A DNA stretch of 64,000 nucleotides from Cristatella mucedo (lineage: Eukaryota > Bryozoa > Phylactolaemata > Cristatellidae). The DNA lies in assembly GCA_009760855.2 (NCBI GenBank), contig WPIO01000041.1:621001-685000 (forward strand), read 5' to 3'. The translations under genes and the position numbers were made by a program. Of the stretch, positions 33,640 through 44,564 are shown piece by piece (the stretch's first letter is position 1; every line of letters begins with the position of its first letter). Below the pieces are notes generated by a model that did no database searches, was not told the origin of the DNA, and saw nothing but the letters and a program-made list of their open reading frames with translations.

Positions 33640-35100
33640 CGTTTTCTTTATTCTTATTATTCTTCTTATTTATCCTCTTTCAAGAAAATCATATATCTAG
33701 AATTTTTAGCACTTCTGTACGGATTTATCAATTATACGCACCACGTGTAAACGTTGTTTCAATTTAAAAATGAAGCAATCAACTTTCGACAATAGAACGA
33801 GGGAGTTCGGCCTCGTGACCGTCAGGCTAATGTGAAAAAATAAATACAAAAAAATTCCGTCGCGGTACAAACCTACGAAGAATAATTTTGCATTACTCTA
33901 GGTATCATCAAGTGTGCGTCTATAGCCAAAGAGGTAGGAATTCCGAGTGAGGCAGTTGGTGCTTGTAAAAGTGCAGGAAGAAAAATGGCGAGTAGCATGC
34001 TGCCGCCGGTCCAGTGCGTTACTAGCTTGCCGTCTGAGAGTGGATGTACATGCACTAACTGCCCAACCCATATTGACAGGCCGCGGCGCAAGCCGTTGCC
34101 AACTAAATCACGACCTCTCTGGACAGAGTGCGAGCAGCTGTGCAATGCTTAAGATTCGCACTGGCTGCGTCGATAATGGATGCGCTGCGTACGCGAGCAG
34201 GGACTTCCGGGCCTAATGGCGCGTAAGAGCGGCCATTTAATCCGTCCCTACCGGAGCGCCGCGGCGTGACGACCGTCGGGTAATGGAGCAAGTCAGGTTT
34301 TCATTTGCACTGTTTCGAGTGTCGGTTTCCGCTAGCCTGCACGCACAAGCCAGCGCGCCGGTGCCTCAGCCGTGCCAGCCCTACCGGCCCTGCGGAGGCG
34401 ACAAATAAACCAGCTCCGTTCACCGGGAATGCGTGCTTTCCAGGCGACGTACGATGTCCAATGCGAGAGGGCGGCGGCGAGGTAGCAGGCGGATCACATT
34501 TCGTGAGCTTCCGCGGCGTAGCGGCTCTCGCTTGCTTAGGAAAGCCGGGTGGGGGCGCGGGCATCACTTTTATCTAATTATTTAGCTCTGGAGCACAGCT
34601 CAGCGCGTCCAAAAGCTCCTCCAGACCTCGCGAAATCCCTGGAGAAAATCGAAATCAAAAAGGTCTAGAAAATTACAAAGCTGCGCGCTAGACTGTAACA
34701 TACGATATTAGCAGCCGATTTAAAAAAAGGCCGAACTCCATACAAAGATGGCGGCGTCCTCCTCCACCTTCCCTGCTAGGAGGCGATGTCGTCGTCGGAG
34801 TTTGAACTCGCAACCTCTGAAAGTGAATGAAAGAGTCACTCCCTCATTTTGACCTTAGAAATTAGTCTAGAATTGCGTGCCTAATGGCTGCTAGACCGCA
34901 GCATCCTCTTCGGAACGCTAGACGCACCCGTAGCACACGGCAGCAAACGCGCGGGAGGGGACCAACTAACGTACGCATCTATTTGCGACGAAGTCGTCTT
35001 CCGCCATCGCTGCCGTCGCGTTAGTAACGGGTGCAGATGAACAGTAGCGTGCGGCGTTCCCCTTCGTACTTGAGTGGCAATCTTGAGCTGGCAGGGCTAC
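33640..35100. other. Interval with a GC-rich patch, no gene called
   Basis: GC-rich from about 34000 to 35050. An ATG in a YY1-like context (AAGATGGCGGC at 34746) opens a 34-codon frame, but a tRNA-like box overlaps it on the other strand, so I do not call a gene. Confidence 0.35.
34795..34858 (-). mobile_element. Possible tRNA-like (SINE head) fragment
   Basis: The minus strand reads GAGGTTGCGAGTTCAAACTC, with GAGTTCAAACTCC resembling a polymerase III B box (GGTTCGANTCC). No clear A box or tail. Different in sequence from the SINE family described at 10734. Confidence 0.3.
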
Positions 35101-35405
35101 TCTTAGAAACATATTCTACACGCCACCATGACGAGAGGTTTAATGTCGTCGCCCTCTGAAGACAGCTCGTGCGCCTCAGAAAGCTTGAGAAACTTGACAG
35201 CTGTTCTTCCTAGATTATTCATTTGGCTAGCTTCAAATTGTATAAGACTTTGAAAAGCGTTTGACGAGTATTTTACAATTACGATTGGCAGACTATAGAA
35301 ATGACTATCCCGGGTCCTTGAACTTGACGTCGATGTTTTTCGTGAATTCGCTACGATTCGACGCTAGTAACTTAAGCTTTTTCATATCTCATCTATCGTC
35401 GGACG

Positions 35406-35500
35406 AAGACTGTTCAATTGATTCATATTATATAATATATAATATAGAAAGAAGACTGTTCAATTGATTCATATTATATAATATATAATATAGATTATAT
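35406..35500. repeat. Direct duplication of a 45-bp AT-rich unit
   Basis: GAAGACTGTTCAATTGATTC followed by ATATTATATAATATATAATA occurs twice in tandem, followed by further AT-rich palindromic sequence. Confidence 0.85.
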
Positions 35501-35823
35501 ATACTATATAATATAATATTGTATACTTTTTGGGTTCAACTGACAAAGCGTTCAGTTGAACACGCGACATAATTAGAGTCGCCATCCAAGGAACGCCAAC
35601 AAGCATGCCCTACGAAGAAGATGCCCTACGTTTCACGCCCCGACAGTGACGCGTAAACGAACACGTATTCACGGTGCCGTCTGATCCGGCTGGGTGAACG
35701 CATAGTCACAAGCCGTCTAGTGACAAGCCGTGTCTGCAAACCGTCACTTCCGGTAGCTTCCTATCGTGCCAGGCGGCTTTGTAAAACTTTTTTTCCACTG
35801 GAGAAGGAGCGAAGCGATCAATT

Positions 35824-35928
35824 GCCGACAGCGAGCGCACTCAGCTCGCTCTCGCTCTCGCTCTCGCTCTCGCTCTCGCTCTCGCTCTCGCTCTCGCTCT
35901 CGCTCTCGCTCTCGCTCTCGCTGTCGGC
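35824..35928. repeat. (CTCGCT)n hexamer array inside a perfect 12-bp inverted repeat
   Basis: About 13 CTCGCT units (35845-35920) are bracketed by gccgacagcgag (35824-35835) and its exact reverse complement (35917-35928). Arg/Ser, Ala/Arg and Leu/Ser frames over it are shadows. Confidence 0.92.
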
Positions 35929-36029
35929 GCCGCGCGTCGGCGCTCGAAGAAAAACTCACAAATGGACACAGAGTGAGTGCCTCTAGACGCCGGTAGATTT
36001 GTACCTTCACTTTCGAGGTCATCAAACGA

Positions 36030-36480
36030 TGGCGTATCGTGACGCGACGTCATTCCTAGTTCCGAGTTCCGGGCTTTGGGTGCATTGAAGCTAACGGCGT
36101 GGTCGACAGTGGGCTTGAGGTTGGTTAGATACGCAGCTGCGCGATTGGAGTCGGACGAGCGGGTTTACTATGTACAGCGCCTAGAAAGAGATTGAATTCT
36201 CTGAGGGCGCTTTATCAAGTGCATTATTATTATTGTTATTACGATGCCTAGCGTGACAGGGAAGCAGCTCGGATAGGCAGGTTTGAGCGTAGAGAGAATG
36301 GAGGGACCTAAAAGGTGGACGGCAGCGCGCGGTGCAGTCGCTCCTGTGCTTCAGTACTGCTGCTGCTGCCGCCGCTGCTTTCTGGAGATCAGTTCAGGTC
36401 GGTGAAGAAGTGGGCGCAATGTGGCCGCTGTGACGTCTGCGAAAGGCAAGCCCTGTAGCTGCGAAAAGTGTCCTGTCCAC
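36030..36480 (-). mobile_element. L2-type LINE fragment, split by a LINE tail
   Basis: 36030-36173 carries the minus-strand block around GTGACGCGACGTCATTCC, and 36243-36480 continues it (TACGATGCCTAGCG, GGAGGGACCTAAAAGG, GGTCGGTGAAGAAGTGGG, TGTGACGTCTGCGAAAGG). The two halves are collinear with other copies if 36174-36242 is removed. Confidence 0.75.
36174..36242 (+). mobile_element. Short L2-type LINE tail inserted in another LINE
   Basis: CAGCGCCTAGAAAGAGATTG, AATTCTCTGAGGGCGCTTTA and ATTATTATTATTGTTATT: a well conserved tail of about 69 bases in the orientation opposite to its host copy. Confidence 0.85.
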
Positions 36481-36779
36481 TTTTAAGCGCCCTGTTTTGC
36501 ACAGGCCTTTGGGCCGGACAACCGGCGATTGGTGAGCTAGAGGAAAGAAGGTATCAGGAAGGAAGATTGGTGAGCTAGAGGAGTCAGGAAGGAAGTGCAC
36601 ATTTGCACATTTGCGGATCGGCTCGGCCTGCTGGGTCAGCGTCTTTAAGGCGGCCTGACGTTTTGCAATGCTTCGCATGCAGGCTCGACTGTACGACAGC
36701 CGATGCTGTCGTATGGTGAAAGGTCACTTGCGGAATACGACGCCGAGATTCCGAGCGAACGCGACAGACGATATGATGA

Positions 36780-36885
36780 TAATTAATAACAATAATAATT
36801 CACTTGATAAAGCGCCCTCGGAGAACTCAATCTCTCTCTAGGCGCTTTACACTTGCTGTAAAGTGAAATGCAATTGAAATTGAGA
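36780..36885 (-). mobile_element. L2-type LINE tail fragment
   Basis: AATAACAATAATAATTCACT, AAGCGCCCTCGGAGAACTCA and GCGCTTTACACTTGCTGTAA; good match to the minus-strand tail, little else attached. Confidence 0.85.
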
Positions 36886-37364
36886 TGCCGATTTGAGATT
36901 GTTTATAGGCTTTGGATTTCCAAATTCTGAGATAATCCGAGTTTCAATTGGTCTAATAACTAATAGACTGGTTGGTATATTCATTCAATTAGAGAGATCG
37001 TGATGCCATTCTCGCCATCAGCGCCAGGTTTGTTTAAGCACTGTGACCAGCACCCGCTAGGAATAGGCGATCAGTCGCCAGACACATCAAGCGCTAATCA
37101 CAGATCTGGTAGAGCCACCTCCACGTAGCGCGAAGACTCTAAATTTTACTGATTAGCTGGACTGAGAAGACATGTCTGCAAAGCCATTTCTGCATAGCCA
37201 AGACTGCATAGCCAAGTCGAGCTTGTTTGCATAGATTTGCTTGGCATATCGTCAAGACTAGCTGAGACCCGCCAAGTGCACGTCTTGTAGCCTGTTTAAT
37301 GACGCTCTTACAGTCGGCGAAAAGTCCTGCAGCAAGGCTTTTCCGTCGTTTAATGATAGCAATG

Positions 37365-37985
37365 ACTGAACATTCATATAGCGGCCACAGAGAGCTGAAT
37401 CTCTTTCTAGGTACTTTACGGACGCTGTGTAGAAAGCATTACCGTATGATTGGTGGTAACATCTGCAAGCAGAGGGCACAGAGTGAGCAGGTACCGGCAC
37501 TTGAAGGAGGAATACGAAGACCCGCCAAGTTCTGTAATAAACAGGCGAGTTTTAGGCTTCGCTTAAGTGTTGTCATGTCAGGGGATGTTTTGACGTGCGT
37601 CGGGAGTGAGTTCCAAGCTTTGAGAGCACACAAACTAGAGCCACGGTCTCCAAAAGTATTGAAGGTTCGTACGAGCATGGCTGAGCGATTCAAGTCAGAA
37701 CATCAGGTCGTACGATTCTTGGCCATGGTGGGGGAGAATAGGTAGGTTGGAGCTAGTGAACGAGGGGATCTAAAAGTAAGTGACAGAACTTTGAAGTCGA
37801 TACGCTGCTTGATTGGGAGCCAGAGTTGGACTGCGATAAGTGGTGTGATGCGGCAAGTGCGACGCTCATGACAGAGAAGCCTAGCTGCAGAGTTTTGCAC
37901 CTAATGCAAGCGCTCGATTGCACACGCCGGTCGACCAGAGAGCAATGAGCACGAACGGCATTAACGAGCATTAACAGCATATTAA
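37365..37985 (-). mobile_element. L2-type LINE 3' part
   Basis: A tail-like CATATAGCGGCCACAGAGAG is at the left, then LINE 3' UTR remains and the C-terminal coding blocks (minus frames 37439-37693, FNTFGDRGSSLCALKAWNSL; 37703-37900, AARLLCHERR). Broken by frameshifts. Confidence 0.82.
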
Positions 37986-38586
37986 CGTCACGATGATCGT
38001 GTCGTCACTCACCGACTGGCACTTTCTGTCGACCTACACGTCCAGCAGCCGTGTATTGACTTATTAGCTCCGCTACGCAATTGCAATGCTCTGCTTTCTC
38101 TCGCTCTGGTCTCACTTCCGGAAGAGCCGCGTAACGAGGTTTGCACCCCCGAGTACCTCACGCTCAAGTCCGACCCAAGTCGTTTCGCTGCATTCTCTAA
38201 GGGTGCCTGGCCCACTTTTGAGTGGCTCGCTGCAATCTATTCGCGTGCGACCTCTTTTCAGCTCGCCGTCTTTCCTATTTGTGCTGCAATTCAAAAACTC
38301 GGCTGGCCCGGAAGCACCACGGCCGCTAATCGTCGCTGCGTCAGCATCGCGCGCTCGCTCAGCGGGCACGCTCTCCGCAGGCACGTTGCTGCCAATCGCG
38401 AGTCACGTGGATACATATAAGACGCCAGCGGCACGTCGTCCGCCTAGGCATCGGTGCCCATTACGAGTACCGTCCGCGGACGGCGGCCATTTCTCTTTTT
38501 GGCGGGCCCGTCGACGGCTGCTTAGATGGCTGGCGCCGTATACAAAATATCGCATATAATATATATCTGCTTGAGTTTTTCGTGTG

Positions 38587-38749
38587 TAATTCATGCGCAT
38601 AGCGCCCTGAGAGAGCTCAATCCCTATTCAGGCGCTTCACCTACGCCACCGGGCTGGCTGGAGCCCTCGACCCCGGTCATCGCGTCTATTCACCTTGACC
38701 TCTATCGTTAAAGGCGAGCACCTTACCCACTAGGCCAAACCAGTGTGGT
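38587..38749 (-). mobile_element. tRNA-derived SINE, copy 6
   Basis: On the minus strand the head reads CCACACTGGTTTGGCCTAGT and GGGTAAGGTGCTCGCC, then a longer middle with a diverged B-box region, AAGCGCCTGAATAGGGATTG and AGCTCTCTCAGGGCGCTATG. It lies just upstream of the prohormone-4 promoter region. Confidence 0.82.
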
Positions 38750-39981
38750 ATCTCTTAGCTACTGCCACTGCAGGCTTAAAGGCTCGGCAGTCCAGCACCA
38801 CGCGGGAGTGAGCCGGAAGCGGCGGCACAGAAAACGCACATGCATGCTATTGGCCCGCCCATGTCACGTGACCGCATCGCGCCCTCGGGCGCCGTCGTCC
38901 GAACCATAGCGGCTAGCGGCGTTTCTGCGCGAGCGCCGCCGCATGCGAAGTCGCTGCGGCCCTGCAGCCTCCGCGGCATGCGGCGCACACTCCGCTCGCT
39001 ATATTGCCTGCTCGAGGCTGCTCGCTACGTCACGCTATCGACACGCTTTCCTTGCGACGCGGTCTTTGGGCTGACTGCCGGAGCCCAGCTTCCGGCAGCC
39101 CTCGTCGCTCCTCTGCGACTTAAGAGGGCGCTGCGCAGTGCGGGAGGTGCGCGGTGCCACTCTCGGTCGTGCTCGCACCGCTCTCGCGCGCGCGAAACGG
39201 ATTTCGTCGCATTCTGACCGTCGAAGCGCGCTCCCTCTGGCTCTGATGAGCGCGCGCCTCGGGCCGGAAATGAGAGCCCTTCTCCCGAGGGATTGACCGG
39301 CGTCGGCAGCGGCGGACGCCGCTGCCGAGTCGCGCCTCCGCCGTCGGCTGCTGCTGCGGCGGCGACTTGCCCACTGGCTCGAAGGCACCGTTCGTTCAGT
39401 CGGAGGCAAACCCATGGGGATCGCGGGGGCTGGGCCGGCCTTGGTCCGCTAGCGGCCTCAAACTCTGGCCTCCAAGGCCGGCCAGTGGCGGAGTTCCTTT
39501 CTGGAACTGCAGCGCCGCGGCGGCCGTCGTAGCGAGCCGACAGGTGGCGCTCGCCGAAAGCGACACGCACGCTCGAGCCGCAGCTCGGCACGCGGCGATA
39601 AGTCGCTCGCTGTGTCAAGTTTCCGGCAGTGGCGGCGGCGCTCGACCGTGCGTGCTAGAGAGCGGAACGCGCTGCCGCGCACGCCCTGCGCGCACGAGAG
39701 AAAATGCGTCCGACCAGGAAGTGGGCGCGAGCGGTGTCGAATCGCGCGAGTGCTCATGACGTAACCGAAGACCGAGCTCGTCGCCAGCGGCGAGCGGCGG
39801 CGGCGCCGCCGCTCGCCGACCGGGTACGTCTATGGCCGTCATCTTCAGCGGCGCCGCCCTCCGCCCGCGCGGTCTCGAATGCCGTGGCGTGCGTTTTAGC
39901 ATTAAACATTAATTACAAATGCTTCTACAGCGACCGTGTCATTTTATATCGATTAGCTCAAGCTGGAGCTCGGCGCCTCGG

Positions 39982-39989
39982 TATAAATA
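39982..39989 (+). promoter_or_regulatory. TATA box of the prohormone-4 gene
   Basis: A perfect TATAAATA lies in a GC-rich context 288 bases upstream of the start codon of the neuropeptide precursor. Transcription would be expected to begin about 25-32 bases downstream, near 40011-40020. The position, strand and the CpG-rich surroundings (about 38.8-40.7 kb) agree with a regulated, tissue-specific gene; the start site itself is inferred. Confidence 0.6.
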
Positions 39990-40276
39990 CCCGCCCACCC
40001 CGACCGCCGGCTAGAGCATTTGCGGAGGCACGCCAGCGGCGAGTCTCGGATCCGCTCAGCCCCTACGGTATGTGCGGCCGCCAGCTAGCTAGCTAGCTCG
40101 CGCGCGCGCTGTCGAGCGCGTGCGGCGCCGGCGCGCACCGGTACGCCTCCGCTCGGCTCACCTACCCTCTCGCGGCCAAAACCGAGCCGCGAGCCTCCTC
40201 CGTTGCCTCCGAGCTTCCGGCTTCCGGCTTTCGGCGATGGCCGCACGAGGCGAAAGCGTCACCGCTGGCGTTGCAG

Positions 40277-40490
40277 ATGTGCGACACTCCCGGCGGCTAC
40301 TCTGGCAGGCCCGTCGCCATCTTCAGTCTGATGCTGCTGACGCTGCAGCTGCTACTGACCGCTGCTCTTGCTGCTCGACTGCCTCTGCCGTCTGCTCACG
40401 GCGCGAGCGGCGGCGGCGGCGGCTACCGCTACGCCGCACTGAAGCGTTTGCTCAGCGAGCTGTCAGCTCAAAAGCGCATGCTGCCGCCAG
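40277..40490 (+). CDS. Prohormone-4 exon 1: signal peptide and Lys-Arg flanked peptides
   Basis: Start ATG at 40277 is the first in-frame ATG; the reading frame upstream relies on a non-ATG codon. The exon encodes 71 residues plus one base and ends CCAG|gtaaga. A hydrophobic stretch at residues 14-33 with small residues at 30-33 gives a probable cleavage before RLPLP. A Gly run (GGGGG, residues 45-49) precedes YRYAAL-KR. Confidence 0.82.
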
Positions 40491-41968
40491 GTAAGATGCC
40501 CCCAACCAGCTGCCGCCGCTCCGCGGATACTTCAGCCGTGGCTGCTGCGGGGGTCAGGCGTCCGGGGGGGGCGGGTTGTCGAGGCTCGCGTGGGAGCGTC
40601 GCAGCGCCTGCAGCTGCCGCCGCCTGCGGGCGGCGATGCGCGACGCCTTCTGAGCAACAGTTTGTACTGGCGCCGAATGTTTAAGTTGGGTAGAGCTGAA
40701 CTTTTGTATTCTGAATTCCGGGCATTGCGTCAGTGAATTAGAAATGGCCGGCGGCTTTTTAATCGCAGCTCGATCGTTGGAGCTTCCTTCTTTGCTCTTC
40801 GGGCTGATATTTGAAGCCTGCGGCGAGTAAATGCCGATTACGCTGCGCTCTCAAAATAGCTTCGGCCGTCGCTGGCTTGTCACGCGACTTCGCATGCTAA
40901 CGAGTCGTGCGACGTCGCTCGCGGCGCGCCGTCGCCAGTGAGAGTCTGCCGATCCGTCGCTTAAATCTTTAACGCGTTTTTAATGATTAACGTGGTCAAA
41001 GCCCATCGCTACTATTGTCAGTACTGCCAGTTCCGCCTATTCACCCGCGCACGTCTTGCACACGTAGCCTGGCGCTCGCCGTCGCGTTTGATAATGTAAC
41101 CATTGAGGCGAAATCGTGACCGAGTGATTCTACGAGTAAAGGAGCTGCAGAGAGTGACAGGATGAGAGCGAGCTAGAGAAAGAGGTAAAAAGAGAGAGAG
41201 AGAGAGAGAGAGGAGAGATAAACTAATCAAGCTAGTAATGAATGCAGGGCTGAAATTTGATGCACAGTGCAAATATAGAGAAACTGCGGCCGCGACTGCG
41301 GAGGGTCGTAAAGTAAAGAGCAGCATTGAGTAGAGAGACGTGGCATTGAGCAAGGGCAAGGCCGAATCGCGGACTGGACACAGTATCGAGTAGTGTACAC
41401 AATGAGCGACAACGGCAGCTGCGAAAGCTGCGAAACGCCACCAGCGTGATTTGCATGATTTGGGAGTTCGTGTCTGTCGTTGCCCGATGCTGCTAACAGA
41501 TTAAATCTGGCGAAGGAGACTTCGCAAGGAGACGCCGAATGCATTTACTCGTCTCGTATCTTTCACACTGTCTCTCGTTTCTCTCTTACTCACTCTGCAC
41601 TCCTTCCATCGTCTCTCTCCTCTCCCAATAAATCTCTTTGTTCTCATACTCGTGCGCACGCTCATTCTCACACGCAAGCACACACGCATGCTAGCACTCA
41701 CACACCTACGCTCCCACACCTACGCTCCTGCACTTACGCACCCACACTTACACACCCACACCTATGCACACACACCTACGCACACACACCTATGCACCCA
41801 CAACCACACACTCATGCAGCCATCCGCCCATAACCACAGTCTCTCTTACCCAGCTCACACATTAGCATTCACATGCCTGACACAGTCTGACGCCCGAGAA
41901 CTCACGCACATGGGCACAGCCATACACACACGCCACGTTCATCCGTCTCCTTGCAAGCTAATTGAATG

Positions 41969-42000
<32 letters not shown>

Positions 42001-44513
42001 CACACACGCACACACACACACATGCACTAACACACACACACACACACACGTAACCGAGTAAAACACATTAAAAAAACATGTAGTATGAGTGTACGTCCAC
42101 CATGTCTCTCTCTCTCTCTCGTCTTCACGAGCCGACGACGGCTTGACGCCGCGCTATAAAGGCTGAAAGAGCGCGAGCGGTTGTGGCAATTCAAGCACTG
42201 ACTTCATGCGACTGACGCGGAAACTCGGCCGCGTAGCTAAAGCTCGCGAAACGGCTCTCGCGACCGCCGCTGATCCGATCTCCGCTTGGCCCCCTACGGC
42301 GACGAGGCACCTGAGATATAATTCACCCTCGCTGCTTTGCGGCGGTCACGTGGCTGCCTCCCACGTCACACCGCTGAATACGGGCTCTGCAGTAGCGCTG
42401 ACGGACATTCGTCCTCACCACAGGCCGCCCGCGCCACCTCTTGCGCCGCCACCGCCGCCGCATCGCTGCCGGGGCACCGAGCGACTCGCGCCCTCGAAGC
42501 GCACCGACAAGCCTGGGCGTGCTGACGTCAGAGCAGCATCTGCCACCAGTGTCTGCAGTTCAGCTCTGATCAGTGTCTGATCGTTCTGGCCGGTGCAGCC
42601 ACTCGCGATTCCTCCGCCGCCGCCGCTCTCACCTCGGCAGCCGCGGCGGCCGCCGCCGCCGCCTCTGTGTTGACCGTCGGCAGCTGGCGAACGCTTTACA
42701 GAATTCAACAATTGCCAGCAAGAGGAGCCGTTTCCGTGCAAGTCAGTCAAGGAGTGCATATCGCTCAAGCTGCTCTGCGACGGCAAGAGTGACTGCAGCG
42801 ACGCCTGGGACGAGGACGACTCCGTGTGCACGGCCTGTGAGCGCCGGCAAACGCGCGCGTTCGCGGCGCGCGCGTTCGCCGGCGCTCTGCTCTCTGCTCG
42901 CCCGGCACCGCCTGAGCGCTGAAGCGCTGGGCGCGCTGCTGGTCCTAACCAAAGGCTGGCTAGAGGCGGCGGCGCTGCGGCGGGACTCTTGCGCGCGCCA
43001 TTCAAGCTCGCAGATGCATCGGCCTCATTTTTATAGAGTTTTACCCGTCAGGCTTCGTATTATAGCACCCGCTCTTTTAGCTCAAGTCGTTTGGCTGCTT
43101 ATTTAGCCCATCTCAAGCAGCCTTGGAGATCGCGACTTCAGTTAGTACATTTACACCAATCTAAAAGAAATTTGAGCCGATAGCAGATATTCTGATAGAG
43201 CTTCACTCAGATATTCTGTTTAGCTCGGCTCTCTACAGAGCAACGTTCTTATGCTGACCCATGAGGCCAAGGCCACGGCCTTTGGCTCCTTCGTACCCCG
43301 CTGAACGGCTCCACCTGTTTCAGCCTCATCGTGCCCTCTGTTCCTGTATGGACAACAAATTAACAATTCCACTCCTCCGATTAACGACCCTTGGCAGCAG
43401 AAGATTTCGCTCTGCATATAGACTAGACTGTGGTACTCGCTTCAGCAATTCTTTCGCAACGACAACTACTCTGCTTCTGCCCACTGTGGCACATTCTTTC
43501 CAGCCGTCTTAAATTGCTACTTCCACGCTACTCACAACCTCAGCTGCTCTCCTAACTCTGCTGCTCTCCTGACTCTGCTTGACCTTGATCCTCGAGCTGT
43601 GCTTCTTTCTCTTGGTTGCGTGAGACGAACAAATTTAGCCACCAAATCGGCAAAAATGGCCAAAATGGCACACAAATTGGCCACCGAATGCATACTGAAA
43701 GCCGCTTCAGCTGCGAGGAGTGCACTGCACCAACCTCTCTTGCGTACTGTGCACGTAGCCTTCGCGGCCTTGTGGAGCTACAGGCGGAGATGCATTGCAA
43801 TTAATACGTTAACGTACGTCGCGGCGATCGACAATAGCGATCTCTACCTACCCACTCATTCTGTCCCTTTCGCGGCCACATTCTTTCGCCATTATCTCCC
43901 TCTGGCTACTAACTTCCTCCTCTTCATTCTCGCTCTCCCTCTTCGTGGCAGTCACGTGGCGGCACTAGGAGTTTCACGCGGGAGGCAAGACACGCGAGGA
44001 GCACTGAAAAATTGAAGTGCATAATCGTAAGTCAGTCAGCCGCCATGACAAATCATAAATCATCGAGCGAATATTCGATGAGTATTTAGCGCGTGGAATT
44101 GAGATCTGATTTTCAGGTAGGGCCCCGTTTCGTATTTTGAGACTGATCGTGGTTATTTCGCTCCTCCCGATATGCGACACACAAGTGGCATCGTCGGCTC
44201 TCCCCGATTCCAATATCCGGCGTATGCCTAGGTCCCTGTCTTTCCCACCTGTACTGTGGGGGGAAATGGGTCATCTGCACTGACACATGTAGGTGAGCCG
44301 GCTCTAGCGGAATACTGCAACGATCGATAGCGTATTTCTTAGCTTAATATTGCAAGTCCATGTTTCCAACGTAGAACGCACTCGTCGACAGCGACAGAGG
44401 GCAGCGTTTCCATAGCACCAATCAAAGCGTATCGCTAAATAGGTGCTTGCACTTGAGATAGTAATAACAATAATAACAATAATGCACTTGATAAAGAGCA
44501 CCCTCAGAGAACT

Positions 44514-44564
<51 letters not shown>

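Larger units (their letters stand above)
38840..40700. promoter_or_regulatory. CpG-rich promoter region of the prohormone-4 gene
   Basis: Dense CpG and GC-rich sequence begins near 38840 and continues through exon 1 to about 40700, in clear contrast with the LINE-rich sequence before it. Many long open frames on both strands (for example 39025-39618 on the minus strand) are explained by the lack of AT-rich stop codons and show no recognisable domain. A GTATGT donor-like site at 40069 and the gcag directly before the ATG at 40277 leave room for a 5' UTR intron, which is unproven. Confidence 0.55.
42120..43010. other. CpG-rich patch around prohormone-4 exon 2
   Basis: GC-rich sequence flanks exon 2 on both sides. 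Long open frames such as 42206-42580 (+) and 42415-43005 (-) are Ala/Pro/Arg-rich and are explained by base composition; the real coding content is the 135-nt LDLa exon. Confidence 0.5.

Noticed and set aside
34748-34852. ATG in a YY1-like AAGATGGCGGC context with a 34-codon frame
   Set aside because: Frame is short, Arg-rich, and overlaps a tRNA-like B box on the other strand; no splice structure supports it.
38086-38559. 157-codon + strand frame, and an alternative + strand frame reading SRFAAFSKGAWPTFEWLAAI
   Set aside because: Three frames are open together in a GC-rich stretch and the left part continues out of a LINE remnant; no family recognised.
39025-39618. 197-codon minus-strand frame and overlapping frames in the prohormone-4 promoter
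   Set aside because: Several frames on both strands are open at once in a CpG-rich promoter region; none has a recognisable domain.
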